A DNA stretch of 64,000 nt from Massospora cicadina (lineage: Eukaryota > Entomophthoromycota > Entomophthoromycetes > Entomophthorales > Entomophthoraceae), in the NCBI GenBank assembly GCA_022478985.1, contig JAKSZP010009255.1, positions 62,001-126,000 on the forward strand, read 5' to 3'. The translations under genes and the position numbers were made by a program. Every line of letters starts with the position of its first letter. The stretch's first letter is position 1. The notes below the pieces were generated by a model. It was not told where the DNA came from. It did no database searches and saw only the letters and a program-made list of their open reading frames with translations. Shown here one piece after another: positions 22,640-33,203 of this stretch.

Positions 22640-22960
22640 GAGAACTATAACCAAAGTATATGTTGTCATCAACAGGGTACGGGTGATGGCCATCCTTGAC
22701 TCTGGCTCTATGATCAATGCGATCTCAAAAAACTCATTGATTAAATTAAGTTGGCGTCTGAATTAGACTACTATCAGGAGTATGGTGCTGAATGTCTAAA
22801 ACGTACACGCGTTAATGGGGCATACCCTCTTTGCCATTCAGATTTGGAAGTTTAACCTATCAGCACCAGCGGTGTCCTTGGATAGCAGTAAATTATGTTA
22901 TGCTTATTGGCATTTAATTCATGCATGAGTATGACGAAATCATCAATCTGAATCAGTATT
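22640..22960 (+). pseudogene. Element C protease remnant
   Basis: VRVMAILDSGSMINAISKNS at about 22679-22738 is a gypsy protease active site with DSG in place of the DTG seen in element B; both forms are catalytically competent in the family. The remainder is frameshifted, with a VSLDSSKLCYAYWHLI-like end matching the VVLDNNxYDLLLGTxF segment of E and H. Confidence 0.65.
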
Positions 22961-23739
22961 TTCTCTCCTGCTTAATTATGAGGTTCCTTTGATCCTAACC
23001 AATAGAGAACCTAACAAAAAAGAATACTTTTGATCGTTGAGTCCATCTTATGCATTATGGCTGCATTTTACAACATCCAAGCGAAATAAAAAAAGTTGCA
23101 TGATCCAGTGGACTCTTTGTGTGCCTTTTTATGCCTCAGAAGAGCTAGTAATCAATTCTTGTGACTAACTTATAATTGACACTAAGATCACTTTAAATCC
23201 CCTCAAACTGCTTACTCCACATAACAGCATTGATAATTTTTATCCTCTATAACCACCTCATATTTCCTGGAATACAAAATCCTGCCTACCAGAGACCTAT
23301 TAATATTCTGTTAAAAACTTTACTAATCAAGACAATATTGTGAAAAAACACCAGGAGATAGTGATGTCTGCTAAACACATTAAGGATATTTAAGAATTTC
23401 ACCACAACATACTATGTTAGCGATGGGATATCCACTGCTAAATTTTTATGTGCTCTGCCTAACGTTTATATTTCAGATGAACTAACCTTAGATGGGCTTA
23501 AAAAAGTTCTTTATATCAGATACCTACAGCTATAGCTTATCAAAAAACAATACTGATTACGGGCTTATGAAGGATTGAGACACTCAATTGATGTTTGTAG
23601 CAAGTCATATCCGATATAAACCTTACCATAAGTTGAAGATTAAAGAGCAACAAACGAGGGCCGAGCTCAAGTAGTTACTAGTCTTTGGGTTACTAGTACT
23701 TTTCCCAAAACCCTCATACATCTCTTTTCTTGCTTAAAA

Positions 23740-24330
23740 AAAGAAAAACATAGATAATCGGGTAGTTATGGACTACCAAAAATTGAAAAACCTCACAAAA
23801 AAAGATAATTATCCCATCCCCCACATTAACAATGCTCTTAAACAACTCTTTTGCTCTAGATAACTCCCCGCTATGGATATGGCTAGCAGATACTTGAAAA
23901 ATGGTTTTACTACAAGATCAGGAAAAATATGCTCTCATTTGCAGTGAAGGCTTATTTCAGCCCATTTGACTACTTCAAAGATTGTGCAATTCACCCGCAT
24001 CATCCAGCAAGCTATGGTTCACATCTTATGGGATCTAAGCTATGTTTTGTTATAGTCTATCTCAAAGACATCTTGGTTTTCTAATACTTTCAATAAGCAT
24101 CTTACTATCTAAAGGAAGTGTTTTAACACCTGCGTGAATCTAACATTAAGTTAAAACCATCAAAAAACACTTTCTTTCAAAAAAGATTAAATTTCCTTGG
24201 ACAAGCCATCTCATAAGAAGGAAGTAGCCCTTACAAGATAAGGTGGAAGCAATGTTAAAAAGGTTCCTATAATACCCCTTTTATATCCAGATGTTTCTGG
24301 GCATGATAGGTTGTTACATTTAGTCCATCT
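23740..24330 (+). pseudogene. Element C reverse transcriptase remnant
   Basis: VVMDYQKLKNLTKKDNYPIP at about 23762-23821 is the unmistakable RT fingers block, followed by INNALKQLF, MASRYL, a damaged palm and VYLKDILVF at about 24055-24085, where YLDD has become YLKD. The thumb (KCFNTCVNLTLS area) is shifted. Many stops. Confidence 0.75.
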
Positions 24331-24399
24331 CTAGATTTCCCAGCTCAATGAGCATTTGTTTAACTTTTAGCTAAATTTTTATTTTCTATTGGGGTGCTG

Positions 24400-25616
24400 A
24401 ACTAAAGGCTACCTTAGAGACATTATAAAATCGCTTCAAAAACGCCCTATCCTACATCACCCTTTATATGGTAAAATTTTCATTTTGTTTACTGATGCTT
24501 TAATACTCCATAGGACTATCTTAGCTCAATTGGATGAAAATGGTGTGGATCACTGTCAGGATAGGGTAGCTGAGGGGGTCGTTCCTCCAAAGCGTGCCAA
24601 AATGGATGGGATGAATTTTTCCGCAGAGATGCAATATCAGGGAGAGCAAGGGATCCAAGACGTAGGGGCCAGTGAATTACTGTAAGTTTTCAAATAGATG
24701 ATGGAGGACTTATTGTAATAAAACTAGTGAATGTGTTGCCAATTGCTAAAGAGAAGCTCGCTAAAAAGGGCTCTAAAATTAAATTTAAACATGATCAAAC
24801 TGGAGTTAAAAACGTATAAATATTCAGTTGAAAAGAGCGCTTTCATATAGGATGTGTCTCCGTCCTTTTTCTTCTAGGGTAGCAATGGCTTCCACCGGCA
24901 AGGTCTTCAACACCCTTTACTTCATCAGATGGAGGATTGATGGAAGGCTTGCTTTTGATAAATTTGTTAGATATCAGGGAATAATGCTTTAATGAGGTTA
25001 AGGGAATTTTGGGAAATGGGTCAGAGAAAGGAAATTTTGGATTGGGCTGAGTGGGAGCAAGGAGAATCCAGTCAGATGTAGGGAAATTCAGTTTGGGCTA
25101 AGAGGGAGCAGGTCAAATCCTGTCAGAGGTAGAGAAATATGGTTCAATTGAAGGTGGGTTCAGAATGGGTTGATCAGGTCTAATTTCAACGATCACCTGT
25201 GCCATACTTCAACAAGATGATCTCAAAAACTGAATGCACCTATAGAGTCACATTGAAGGAATGCCTTTCTGCCTTACTCGCTGTAAATTGCTACCATCCA
25301 TTTTTATATGGCACCACCTTTATTGTGGTTACCAACCACGCCCTCTTGAAATGACTACAAAATATGAAGTATCCTACTTGAAAGTTGGCTCTTTGTCCTT
25401 AAAGCTCCAATAACATATATATGAGGATTTAATACCAGGCTTAAGCTCACCATATGAATGTCAATGGGTTGACTCAGTTTCCTGTCCTTCATTTAGATAG
25501 TAAGGAAGTGGAGAATTTACATGAAAATCCTTATGACCCTGATGCCTGGGACGATGAGGATTAACCCATAAAAATTGTTAGCGCTACACTTTTGCAACAC
25601 CAAGGTTGAGAGAGGG
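24400..25616 (+). pseudogene. Element C RNase H remnant
   Basis: RPILHHPLYGKIFILFTDAL at about 24450-24505 is the RNase H start. A long poorly matching stretch follows, then TLKECLSALLAVNCYHPFLY at about 25250-25310 and TFIVVTNHALLK, the third motif. The spacer MNVNGLTQFPVLHLDSKEVE precedes YDPDAWDDED at about 25531-25563, as in element E (TPDAWADEEE). The domain is longer than usual because of extra sequence at about 24560-25200, which looks unrelated. Confidence 0.7.
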
Positions 25617-25636
25617 AAGATATACAAAAAGGTAGG
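25617..25636. repeat. LINE G target duplication (left)
   Basis: aagatatacaaaaaggtagg, identical to 32091-32110. In element C these codons join RNase H to integrase, so the single copy was the intact target. Confidence 0.93.
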
Positions 25637-25944
25637 AATCTCTTTCTGCTAAGCATCACTTTTCGAAAATCAATTCAGCCTGAAATTTAGCTCCACTAAA
25701 GAGATTTACGAAAACTATTAGCAAATATGGCGGGAAACCCCGCAAAAGAACCCGCAGGCTATGCCAAACGAGCCAGCACCACCCCAAACGAAGCAACCCT
25801 CGGTTACCCACCTCAGGGTCAACCAGAATCACCCGCTCTCAAGCAGCAGCCATGAAAGCAGGCACCACCCCCCAACCTTGAGCTACTCCAACTAGCGCCA
25901 GTTCACCTGATCGCACTTCTGCAACCTGCACGCCTAACAGCTCT

Positions 25945-27290
25945 GTGTGTGCTGCCTCCCACCAACCCGCTGGGCCCCCTCCAACCAAGGAGGCCATCAC
26001 CCACGCTGTTTTAATGGCGTCTGCTCAGTTGAATGCAACTCAGCCCATCCAGACATTCACCTCCCCCATTGTGTCAGCTAATTCAGCCCCATCTATTATT
26101 GCTGACGCCGTGTTTCTGGCTCCCTCCATGAGGGGCGATACCCAGCTACCTGGCCCCCAAATCCTCAGATGTAAGGTTGGATTAGCCGCACATTCTGGTT
26201 CACTAAGCACCAAATTGGGACAATCTACTCTTCCCAATGAGGATTCAAATGGTTCGGATTTTGGAACTTCACACCAGTTCCAATCTCACCCGTCCCATTT
26301 AAACCCCGTAATTGGCACTTCTCAAGTTGGCACTTTATCTCCATATGCTGAAAACGACAAATTCACCAATCAGCCAGTGAGTTTTGCCCACGAAATCACA
26401 GCAAACACTCGGGCTGAATTTACCCAAATAGATTGGGATGGTGATGAAACATCTCCCTCCTCCCAATTGGCTGGAGTTAATTCCAATCTGGATGGGACTC
26501 CTCAATTTAGCGAGGCCCAACAATCACCTGGCCCCCAAACCCTCGGATGTAAGGTTGGTTTAGCCGCACATTCTGGTTCACTAAGCACCAAATTGGGACA
26601 ATCTACTCTTCCCAATGGGGATTTAAATGGTTCAGATTTTGGAACTTCACACCAGTTCCAATCTCACCCGTCCCATTTAAACCCCATAATCGGCACTTCT
26701 CAAGTCGGCACTTTATCTCAATATGCTGAAAACGACCAATTCACCAATCAGCCAGTGAGTTTTGCCCACAAAACACAGCAAATACTCGGGCTGAATTTAC
26801 CCAAATAGATTGGGATGGTGATGAAACATCTCCCTCCTCCCAACTGGCTGGAGTTAATTCCAATCTGGATGGGCCTCCCCAATTTAGCGAGGCCCAACAA
26901 ACCGCCCCTCAATTTAATATGACGCCAGCAACTGCTGTAACATTCCAGAAACAAGGGAACTCCGCAAACTTGTCCAAACCACCAGCTCACACTCAACCTG
27001 TAATTGCAGCCCAAAGCAAACACAAACGTACCAAAGGAGCCACTGGGGCGTGGCAAAAACCTCTGGCACCAACGCTACCCAAAGCTGATCCCCGTGAAGT
27101 GGCGTTTATTGCCGATGTTAAGAAGAAATGGGCCGAAACTAGAGCGCAAAAAGCTCTACCTCGCTCAACCCTCTCCCACGCAATTCGCCTTTATTATGGG
27201 CATAACCCTGTTGAATTCTATACAGAGGATTACTTCTCATACTTTGCAGCGATTGCGGAGACATTCCTATTAACACCACCATCCATGAAT
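25945..27290 (+). pseudogene. LINE G ORF1, N-terminal half with tandem repeat
   Basis: An open frame of 287 codons (25945-26808) rich in Pro, Ser, Thr and Gln, probably disordered. It contains two copies of a 126-residue unit (378 bp; 26151-26528 and 26529 to about 26900), each with LGCKVGLAAHSGSLSTKLGQ. A one-base deletion in the second copy near 26768 ends the frame; coding continues in the frame open at 26919-27280 (PADPREVAFIADVKKKWAET-like, basic). The start at 25945 is not the only option; no upstream ATG in frame is evident. RNA-binding Orf1p function is inferred from position. Confidence 0.7.
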
Positions 27291-28445
27291 CAGTGGAGGG
27301 CCACTACATCGATGTGGGCTTCACTGAAGCTGCCCTTGCTGACCATGCTGCCACCCTCCAGGTCATTATTCCACGCGGATCTCTTCGCATCTCCCGCACA
27401 CGCTCTCACCTGGAGAAAATTTCATGGGTTACTTTTTCCAACCTACCAACGACTGTTGATCCTGAGTCTCTTAAACTGGCACTCCATCGTGGTTTAATGG
27501 AGTTTGGGTCTGTTCTTTCAGTGGACTTTAGCGTCCCCTCTTACTATGCTCCCACTCAAAGAGCTCGCACTGCTAGGGCGTCATTCATCCCCTCCCCCAC
27601 TGTATCCCGTAACATTGAGGTTATTCCTCGTGTGGCGGTAGTTGGGGCATGCCCTGAGATCTTTTTTGTCGACCCTGATCAGGCGCGCCCCGGTGTTCAT
27701 GGTGTAACGCCCTTGGACACTTGTATAGTGGCTGCACAGCTCGAAAACAAGCCCTCTTACCCACCACCCAGGGGCCTAAAACAGGCCAAAAACGATCACA
27801 CATGGCTACAGCAGCAATTCCACAACCCACACAATGGGTTCCCGCTCAAGACCTGTCCCCTGAGGCCTTACGCCTAGCAGTTGAAACAGCTAACCCCACT
27901 ATTGGTGTGGGATACCTTCGCGCTCATGCCCCCCTTCCAATGGGCACCCCCTCCAATCTCCCAGAGTCAACTCCCTCTCTCACCAAGCGCAAGGCATCTC
28001 CCACAGGGTGCCCCTCGTCAGCCACCCCCACTCAGGGCTCCGCGGCACCCCCACCAACCCCACCAGTGATTTATCGCATCAGCCCTCAGCTCCCAATGGA
28101 GCTATGCCCACCAGCATGGACTGGCAACTCGCGGCCTGCAGTAGAAGTGCCACCTCAAAGAGTCCTACCCCAACCCCAAAGTCCATTTCGCGCGGATCCT
28201 TTGCAGTGTTGGAGGAAGTGAATATGGACTCAGACTCATCAAATGGGGACACCGCGGAGGTCACCATTGAGCACCCTCAGGTCCTTCCCCTGCAACGGAG
28301 CGGGGGCAGCATCCTAGGCTGGCTTACTGGGTCCTCCGCCCCCCACCCTCTCCTTCCCCTCAGAACCCTCGACGCTCCTCACGGATTGCAGCTAATAGTC
28401 AAGCTAAAGGACTCAAAACTAGCCGCCTCACAGCAGCAGGTTTAA
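27290..28445 (+). pseudogene. LINE G ORF1, C-terminal half with CCHC zinc knuckle
   Basis: The frame 27293-27690 contains WVTFSNLPTTVDPESLKLAL, followed by a basic beta-strand pattern resembling an RRM-like fold of LINE Orf1 proteins. A frame change near 27690 (in gcgcgccccgg) leads into a CX2CX4HX4C knuckle at 27694-27735 (CSWCNALGHLYSGC). A Pro/Ser-rich tail follows in two frames to about 28445. An intact zinc knuckle with RRM-like domain is typical of nucleic-acid-binding Orf1p. At least two indels break the frame. Confidence 0.75.
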
Positions 28446-28482
28446 GCGCTGGCAACCCCCCAGGACATGGAGGGGAACAGCT

Positions 28483-29340
28483 ATGAGTCCCCATGGCAGC
28501 ACCTTGGCCCTGCAATCCATCAACGCAAATGGGTTGCGGGACTTTAAGCGGAGAGCCCGCCTCCTCCGAAACTTCAGGTCAGCACAAATTGACATCGGTG
28601 CTGTTCAGGAGCCCCATATCCTCCCCCACGAACAATCTGCATGGAATGAACAGTTTGGAGGCAACTCCTTCTGGACAAACCATGCCGCCCTTATTGTTTT
28701 GAATCCTCGGGTTAAAACCCATTCTTTTTCACAATATCTAGGTGGCCGCCTCATACTGGCCAAACTCACCACTCCTGACTTCTCCTTCTTCGCTGCAAGC
28801 ATCTACCTGCCTAATGCAGGTCAGGAGCAAAATCGGCTCTTGGAAGAGCTCCTCCAACTCAATCTCCCACGGAATACAGTTCTCTTAGGAGATTTCAACA
28901 CAACCATAAGTCGCGTCCGTGACTCTTACCCCCCTGCAGCAAAAGAACGCCCTGGATCAAGTCGCCTCCAGGATTTCCTTCGCCTGAGTGGCTTTATAGA
29001 TGCGCTTCCACCCTCCGCGTCTGGCCTAGGTTGCATGACTAGGATCCAGTATGATGGAGGAGCTTTCCAGTCAGCGTCACGCATAGATATGGCACTGATT
29101 GGCCCCCTGCTAATTGGCCGCGTCTCCTCTCCCATCTCTCGTGACAACCATCTGAGTGATCACAGGTCACTCACCGTTGTCCTCACCACCACACTTAGAC
29201 CGTCGCGTAGGTTCTGGCCTAGGGTTGCCCCAGCTCTTCTCAACAACCCCTTCACTAAGGAGAAGCTGTCTATGACCATCCGGGAGACTCTCACCTCCCC
29301 CCACCCCACCTGCTTGACCACAAGGCTAGATGGGCGGTGA
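28483..29340 (+). CDS. LINE G ORF2 endonuclease domain
   Basis: An open frame of 285 codons encoding an apurinic/apyrimidinic-type endonuclease, which nicks target DNA to start reverse transcription. Motifs in order: LQSINANGL at the start, AVQEPHIL (catalytic Glu), IYLPNAGQ, LLGDFNTTIS (GDFN), SRIDMALIGP and SDHRSLTVVL (final SDH). All key residues are present, unlike in LINE F. The frame ends at a stop made by a one-base shift near 29290-29320, in a C-rich tract, just before the RT frame at 29337. ORF2 begins 37 bases after the last ORF1 codons. Confidence 0.9.
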   Translation: MSPHGSTLALQSINANGLRDFKRRARLLRNFRSAQIDIGAVQEPHILPHEQSAWNEQFGGNSFWTNHAALIVLNPRVKTHSFSQYLGGRLILAKLTTPDFSFFAASIYLPNAGQEQNRLLEELLQLNLPRNTVLLGDFNTTISRVRDSYPPAAKERPGSSRLQDFLRLSGFIDALPPSASGLGCMTRIQYDGGAFQSASRIDMALIGPLLIGRVSSPISRDNHLSDHRSLTVVLTTTLRPSRRFWPRVAPALLNNPFTKEKLSMTIRETLTSPHPTCLTTRLDGR

Positions 29341-30866
29341 CCAAGGAGGGCATCACCCGCGTTGCTTACAACTGTGCCAAAGCCCAGATGACTGCAGCTC
29401 GCGCCAGAGTCAAAAGGGCGGAAGCCAGAATCAGACATCTAGAGCGAAACTGCCAGCCTTCGCCCTCTCCCAGATGGTTGGAAGGCTGGGAAGCGGCGCA
29501 GGAAGCACTCCGCTTGGAGCTCACACTGCAGGAAGAACGGGCAGCAAACTTTACAACATCTCGTTACTATGCTCAATGGGAACGCCCCACCCGCTTCTTC
29601 TTTCAGAAACAGAAAGCCCGGTCAACAGCGCAGGATATTACTGCACTGAAGATTGGCACTACAACCACTTCAGATAAGGAGGAAATCACGCAGGAACTAC
29701 ACCGCTTCTACTCCAGCCTCTTCCATGCCACCCAGGTGGACCCATCGGACATCCAAGACTTCCTGTGGCGGGCTCCAGAGCCGCCCATTGACCCACGGGC
29801 TGATGAGGCTCTACTGGCGCCTATTTCCATCCAGGAGGTGATGGAAACCCTTCTGAAATCCCCACGGCTTAAAGCCCCAGGCCCAGATGGAATACCCTTT
29901 GAGGTGTACCTTCTGGAACCTGCAGTGATAGCCAGAACCCTCCGCGACCTCTTCGCTGCACTCTTGGTGAATGGCGAGGTCCTCCCCGACTCCAGAGGCT
30001 CAATCACGACCCTCATTCACAAGAAGTCAGACCGTGAGAACCTGGCAAACTGGCGCCCCATAGCGTTGATCAACACAGACCACAAGCTCTTCACAAAGCT
30101 TCTGGCCAACCGCATCACCAAATGGGTGTCACCTCGCCTCTCCCCATCCCAGTACGGTTTTATTCCGGGGAGGTCGTTATGGGACAACTATAATGACCTT
30201 CACGTGACTTTGACTGCTAACTCTCGTAAGGTGAATGGCTTTGTGGCTCTTCTGGATATGGAGAAAGCATATGATCGGGTAGCCTGGAAGTATATTGATG
30301 CTTCCCTGGCCCGCTTCCATCTCCCACCCGCAGCTAGGCGCTGGATATCATCGCTCTATGACCAGCTCCACACCAGAGTCCTGGCGCCAATGGGTTTTAC
30401 AGTGGCAGTACCAGTTGGACAAGGTCTCCGGCAAGGGGACCCCCTGAGCCCTATCCTTTTTAACATCACCCTTGACCCCCTCTTGGCCTCCTTACAGGAC
30501 AAGCTAACAGGGATTCTGGTCCCAGGTAAAGCCCCCACACGCACCATGGCATTTGCAGATGACACTGCCATTGCATTTGGCTGCCCTGGGGATGTTGCCC
30601 TCGCTGCTGTGACCATTGAGAGGTACACCAAGGCGTCCAACGCCATGGTCAACACCTCCAAGACAACAGTTGTACAGGTCGGCTCCCCCACCTTCCCCCC
30701 ACCATTTGGTATTGAACCTGAGCGCGGTACCTTCCGTCACCTGGGAGTTCTCACCAACCAACAAGGAGTTGCGCTAAAAGACAATGAGGACTTGCTCCTT
30801 GCAGCAGTTAACTCCAGGATTGCCAGCTGGAACCGGCGGCACATCACCCCCAGGGTCGAGCTCTGA
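29337..30866 (+). CDS. LINE G ORF2 reverse transcriptase
   Basis: An open frame of 509 codons. The N-terminal basic helix (AKAQMTAARARVKRAEARIR) leads to the RT: KAPGPDGIPFEVYLLE, RPIALINTDHKLFTKLLANR, SQYGFIPGRSLWDNYNDLHV, VALLDMEKAYDRVAWKYI (first Asp), GQGLRQGDPLSPILFN, and MAFADDTAIAFG with the catalytic FADD. All motifs are intact. The frame ends at a stop following SWNRRHITPRVEL, where related elements continue, so a small indel near 30860 is likely. Confidence 0.93.
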   Translation: MTKEGITRVAYNCAKAQMTAARARVKRAEARIRHLERNCQPSPSPRWLEGWEAAQEALRLELTLQEERAANFTTSRYYAQWERPTRFFFQKQKARSTAQDITALKIGTTTTSDKEEITQELHRFYSSLFHATQVDPSDIQDFLWRAPEPPIDPRADEALLAPISIQEVMETLLKSPRLKAPGPDGIPFEVYLLEPAVIARTLRDLFAALLVNGEVLPDSRGSITTLIHKKSDRENLANWRPIALINTDHKLFTKLLANRITKWVSPRLSPSQYGFIPGRSLWDNYNDLHVTLTANSRKVNGFVALLDMEKAYDRVAWKYIDASLARFHLPPAARRWISSLYDQLHTRVLAPMGFTVAVPVGQGLRQGDPLSPILFNITLDPLLASLQDKLTGILVPGKAPTRTMAFADDTAIAFGCPGDVALAAVTIERYTKASNAMVNTSKTTVVQVGSPTFPPPFGIEPERGTFRHLGVLTNQQGVALKDNEDLLLAAVNSRIASWNRRHITPRVEL

Positions 30867-32010
30867 TGGCCAATGTGTTCCTCCTCTCCAAAGTCTGGTT
30901 CCTAGCGCACGTCTGCCCATTCACAGATGCCTTTTATACGCGGCTCAATGTACTCCTCCGCTGTTGGATCTGGGTCAAACCATCCACCAATAGCCCTCTC
31001 AACCATTGCCCGACCCTGCAATGAAGGGGGCCTAGGGCTTCTGGACACGCGATCCCACGCCACCACAATCTTCCTGAAGTTCCTATGGCCGATTGTCTGC
31101 TGGGACGCGACCCCCATGCCCCAATGGGCGCCCGCCCTCCGCCATCCAGTGTCAGCAGCTCTGGGTCTTCCTAGAGCATCTCTGACCTCATTAGGGGAGT
31201 GGCTCACAAACCACCCAGGCCATCGCCTAAAACCATCCTCATCCCCCTACTGGAACCAGGCTCTTTGCCCTGAAACGAGTAGGCGCGCGGATCCACCATG
31301 CCTTCCCATACAGAAGGGAAGGCCCTGGCCTCAGCCCACGTCGCCATGCAATTGTGCACAATGGACAAGTTGTCACAACTCGCCTCAACCCCCAATATCG
31401 TCCTCCCATCCGCCCAAGACTCCTTGAGCTCCTCCCTCCCTCCGTGAGATTTGACCTTAAGGAATTGTGGAAGGACGTCTATCACCCCATCCTGTCAGCA
31501 AAGGTGTCCAACACCTTATGGAGAGTGCTCCACTGTTCATACAGGACAGGGGACCGGACTGGCCCTACCTTCCAGCACCGAAGCTGCCCCCGCTGTGTGG
31601 AGCCTATTGACTCCCACCTCCATCGTTTTTTCACCTGTCCAGGTGTCGCCGCATTTTGGCCAAAGGCCCGCGCGCTCCTCCATGCTCAGCCCTGGTCTGG
31701 ACACCCTGTGCAAGACCTCATGTTTGAGCAGACATTGCCTGGTTGCCACCGACCCCTCCGTGTCCTCGCCTATGCCACAGCCATCTGGACCATCCATAAC
31801 TCCTTCCTTCGTGCTGCCTTTGACCAGCAGGTGTGGACCCTTCCACACATGATCACCCACTTTCAGGTACACTTTGAGATGGCCCTGAAGGTCTGCACTA
31901 TGTCGCCAACCCTCCCCCGCTCAGTTGTCACTGCAGCACGGCTCTGGCGCGCAAACCCCCTCCCTTTCTCGATGCCTCCTCCCTCCCCTTCCCTCGCCTC
32001 AGGCTCTTAG
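30867..32010 (+). pseudogene. LINE G ORF2 C-terminal region with zinc module
   Basis: The ORF2 end is spread over three frames: MANVFLLSKVWFLAHVCPF just after 30866, then 30927-31280 (IARPCNEGGLGLLDTRSHAT), then 31354-32010. The last contains TLWRVLHCSYRTGDRTGP and CPRCVEPIDSHLHRFFTC at 31585-31638, a zf-RVT-type zinc module. Two or three indels disrupt it. The 3' UTR is short, about 65 bases, ending GGTACCATCTAGTACT before the A tail. Confidence 0.85.
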
Positions 32011-32110
32011 GAGCCCAGGCGTAATTCAATAAACATCGATGAATCCCCCCCCCTTGGGTTGGTACCATCTAGTACTAAAAAATAAAAAAAAAGATATACA
32101 AAAAGGTAGG
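32011..32110 (+). repeat. LINE G 3' UTR, A-rich tail and right target duplication
   Basis: The 3' UTR ends in ggttggtaccatctagtact, followed by aaaaaataaaaaaaa and the duplication at 32091-32110. This terminal signature recurs at 9461-9489 and 33569-33586 as isolated micro-insertions. Confidence 0.9.
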
Positions 32111-33203
32111 GGCAAATTGGCTGCTCTATTTTTGACCTTCTAAACGAGTACTTGTTATCATAGAGGTTCACTTTACCCTTGGTCACGGCAAAGTAATAAA
32201 AACTAATTAGTGGGATAGATTGGTACTATTGGAAGGTAATTATTATGTCCATCATCAAAGTTCTTGGATGCCTGCTTGACCTGCAAAAAGCATCCCAGCC
32301 TCAAACTAAATATCAACATCCCCTACTAAGCCTCAACAACCATTCCCCACAATAAGTCTAGATGTGGCAGGTCCTCTCCCACTCTACCAGAATTGATATA
32401 TACCAGTAGTCATTGATAAAATTACAGAGTGAGTTGAAGTTGAGGCTCTCCCTGCCCAAACTGCAAAAGCTACTGCAAGTTTCCTTTACCAGACTATTTT
32501 CACTCGCCATGGTTACTCCTCAGGTTCTGCTCTGTGATAATGGAAAAAATTTTATGACCAAAGTGGTCAAGATTCTAGCTACCTCCATGGGAGCACAGCA
32601 GCTCTTCTCAGCCCCATATAACCCTTCTATGTATGGCATTGTAAAAAGAGCAAATGAAACCTGGTATCAATACTATGAAATAGCCACTTTTGACCCTCTA
32701 TACTGAAATTGGTTCTTGTCTAGTGCCCTTATGGATTATTATATCAGTTATAACTTGATCCTTAAAATCCCTTATTTCCGCATTATGTATGGTCAAGAAC
32801 CTTGGGTACTGGCTCTATTAGCTAAAGATGTTTTCTTAGCTAGTACTGGAGATCCTGATCATGTCATGAGGAAAATGGCCTAAAACATCATTCAGCTTTA
32901 ATCTGTTCCCATGACCAATCTAGCAAAAGCTGTCACTAAAGAGGATCAAGTTGCTAATGAGCTCAGACCAACTTTACCTTCTTTTCATGTATCAGACTTA
33001 TTTTTAATATCATAATTGTATAGCTCCCAGATTTGAGAAGCTTAGTCCATTTGGAAAAAAAACTTTGTTGTCACCTATAAGTGAGGCGATGATGAGCACA
33101 TCAAATCTCTTGCTTCTGGGGTTAGTAACAATCGTTTACATGGACGTTTTCAATGCCTCTATTAGCCCCCCAACTTCTTTAGGGGTAAGCTTGGGCAATT
33201 GAA
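32111..33203 (+). pseudogene. Element C integrase remnant
   Basis: Resumes element C after the LINE. ACLTCKKHP at about 32270-32297 is the CxxC end of the zinc module; TISLDVAGPLPLY at about 32349-32388 carries the first catalytic Asp; LLCDNGKNFMTKVV at about 32528-32570 the second; and YGIVKRANETWYQYYE at about 32631-32680 the third, with Lys (AAA, 32644-32646) in place of Glu. The GQEPWVLALLA segment at about 32791-32825 is the C-terminal part. Bases 33000-33203 hold spacer and a weak PPT (taggggtaa, 33179-33187). Confidence 0.78.

Larger units (their letters stand above)
25637..32090 (+). mobile_element. LINE G, near full-length non-LTR retrotransposon
   Basis: 6.45 kb with a short 5' leader, ORF1, ORF2 (endonuclease, RT, zinc-binding C-terminus), a short 3' UTR and an A-rich tail (aataaaaaaaaa), framed by a perfect 20-bp target duplication. 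It is much richer in G+C and CpG than its surroundings and has only a few frame breaks, so it is likely the youngest large insertion. Element type: apurinic-type endonuclease LINE with zf-RVT-like C-terminus, L1- or Tad-like; the clade cannot be settled without a tree. Confidence 0.93.
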
